Source: Oscillospiraceae bacterium (GTDB taxonomy: Bacteria > Bacillota > Clostridia > Oscillospirales > Acutalibacteraceae). From it: 5,557 nucleotides of DNA. A program made the translations under genes and the position numbers. The notes beneath the pieces are model-generated. The model did no database searches. It was not told the origin of the DNA and was given only the letters and a program-made list of their open reading frames with translations. The DNA is taken from positions 1 through 5,557 of the forward strand of contig JAQWBK010000099.1 of NCBI GenBank assembly GCA_028706415.1, in the 5' to 3' direction. Below, one piece after another: positions 4,600-5,557 of the stretch (positions are counted from its first letter, which is position 1; every line of letters begins with the position of its first letter).

Positions 4600-5544
4600 T
4601 TATTTTTCGTCTGTATCCGCAAAAACCGGGGTGGAAAGATAGCGCTCGCCTGTATCGGGAAGTATTGTAACAATGGTTTTACCCGCATTTTCGGGGCGCT
4701 TTGCCAGCTGGATTGCCGCCCATACCGCCGCACCTGACGATATGCCGACCAACAACCCTTCGGTATTAGACAGCTCTCGCACGGTGTCAAAGGCGTTTCG
4801 GTTTGTAACACGAATAACTTCATCATAAATATCGGTATTCAGCACAGCCGGTACAAAGCCTGCCCCGATACCCTGAATTTTGTGAGGACCGCTTTTTCCT
4901 TCGGACAACACAGGGGAACCATCAGGCTCAACCGCGACAACCCGGATATTTGGGCTTTGTGATTTTAAATATTCCCCTATACCGGTAATTGTGCCGCCGG
5001 TTCCTACACATGCAACAAAAATATCCACCCCGCCATCGGTATCATTCCAGATTTCGGGGCCGGTTACATCGCGGTGGGCTGCGGGATTAGCCGGATTATT
5101 AAACTGTGCGGGGATGAATGCATTTGGTATTTCATCCGCCAGTTCCTCTGCCTTCTCAATTGCACCCAACATGCCTTTAGCGCCCGGGGTAAGAACCAAC
5201 TCGGCGCCGTATGCCTTTAACAGGGTGCGGCGTTCCACACTCATGGTGTCAGGCATTGTCAGGATGATCCGATATCCTTTGGCAGCGGCAACCGAAGCCA
5301 GCCCAATTCCGGTATTACCGCTGGTTGGTTCAACAATAACCGAACCCTCCTTCAGCAGACCTTTTGCCTCGGCATCCTCCAGCATTGCCTTTGAAATACG
5401 GTCTTTAACGCTTCCTGCCGGATTAAAATATTCAAGCTTACCGAGTATGTGTGCATTTAATCCATGCTTATTTTCATAATTTGTCAGTTCTAAAAGGGGG
5501 GTGTTCCCGATGAGTTCAATCAGACTTTTATATATTCGTGACAT
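4600..5544 (-). CDS. cysK: Cysteine synthase A (O-acetylserine sulfhydrylase)
   Basis: This PLP enzyme makes cysteine from O-acetylserine and sulfide in the cytosol. The 314-residue protein is full length for the family. The PLP lysine is K47 in NPAGSVKDR. The substrate-binding loop PTSGNTG is at 73-79, the PLP-phosphate loop GTGGT at 181-185, the serine that holds the pyridine nitrogen is in GISSGA (267-272), and the C-terminal signature PDTGERYLST is at 296-305. The N-terminus (IYKSLIELIGNTPLLEL) is typical. The ATG at 5544 has a perfect AGGAGG seven bases upstream. The promoter lies beyond the window, so control by a cysteine regulator or riboswitch cannot be judged. It precedes mnmA by 94 nt on the same strand. 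A cystathionine beta-synthase-like or CysM specificity is possible within this fold, but length and motifs favour CysK. Confidence 0.96.
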   Translation of the reverse strand: MSRIYKSLIELIGNTPLLELTNYENKHGLNAHILGKLEYFNPAGSVKDRISKAMLEDAEAKGLLKEGSVIVEPTSGNTGIGLASVAAAKGYRIILTMPDTMSVERRTLLKAYGAELVLTPGAKGMLGAIEKAEELADEIPNAFIPAQFNNPANPAAHRDVTGPEIWNDTDGGVDIFVACVGTGGTITGIGEYLKSQSPNIRVVAVEPDGSPVLSEGKSGPHKIQGIGAGFVPAVLNTDIYDEVIRVTNRNAFDTVRELSNTEGLLVGISSGAAVWAAIQLAKRPENAGKTIVTILPDTGERYLSTPVFADTDEK

Positions 5545-5551
5545 ATTATTC

Positions 5552-5557
5552 CCTCCT
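5552..5557 (-). promoter_or_regulatory. Ribosome binding site of cysK
   Basis: A perfect AGGAGG is separated by seven bases from the cysK ATG at 5544. It occupies the last six bases of the window. Confidence 0.85.

Noticed and set aside
4991..5479. 162-codon open frame on the plus strand
   Set aside because: It is entirely antisense to cysK, whose motifs are unmistakable; it is serine/proline/alanine-rich low-complexity sequence with no family resemblance.
1..5557. Hidden defence, CRISPR, phage or toxin-antitoxin system
   Set aside because: All substantial coding capacity is explained by five housekeeping genes; no spaced direct repeats, tRNA or integrase signals were seen apart from the foldback element.

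Overview
This window looks like ordinary core chromosome of a low-to-moderate GC Gram-positive bacterium, most likely a clostridial Firmicute. The reasons are strong AGGAGG-type ribosome binding sites, non-ATG starts, AT-rich intergenic DNA between roughly balanced-GC genes, an MnmA of the clostridial cysteine-rich type, and a class of ArgG typical of that group. The assignment below phylum level is not secure. All five genes lie on the minus strand, so transcription runs from high to low coordinates.

Right to left: cysK (cysteine synthase, complete, RBS at the very edge of the window), mnmA (tRNA U34 2-thiouridylase), nadA (quinolinate synthase, probable TTG start) and an EamA/DMT-family ten-helix membrane transporter. 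The gaps between them are 94, 64 and 90 nt, so they could be co-transcribed. Two TATAAT boxes in front of mnmA suggest at least one internal promoter. A perfect 12-bp inverted repeat at 1211-1245 probably ends this transcript. Below it is argG (argininosuccinate synthase), cut by the left window edge. It has its own good promoter (TTGTAA-17-TATAAT) and two ArgR/AhrC-like palindromes upstream, as expected for an arginine-repressible gene.

The functional themes are sulfur and cofactor supply (cysteine, thiolated tRNA, an Fe-S enzyme of NAD synthesis) and arginine synthesis. No cysteine desulfurase, serine acetyltransferase, nadB, nadC or argH is present here.

The most interesting item is a foldback element of about 152 bp at 1299-1454. 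It has about 55-bp imperfect terminal inverted repeats, a GC-rich centre with its own perfect hairpin, and TA at both ends, as in a MITE of the TA-target type. Its right end lies inside the 3' end of the transporter gene and supplies that gene's last four codons and its stop. It also separates the gene from its apparent terminator. I see no phage, CRISPR, toxin-antitoxin or other accessory system in the window.
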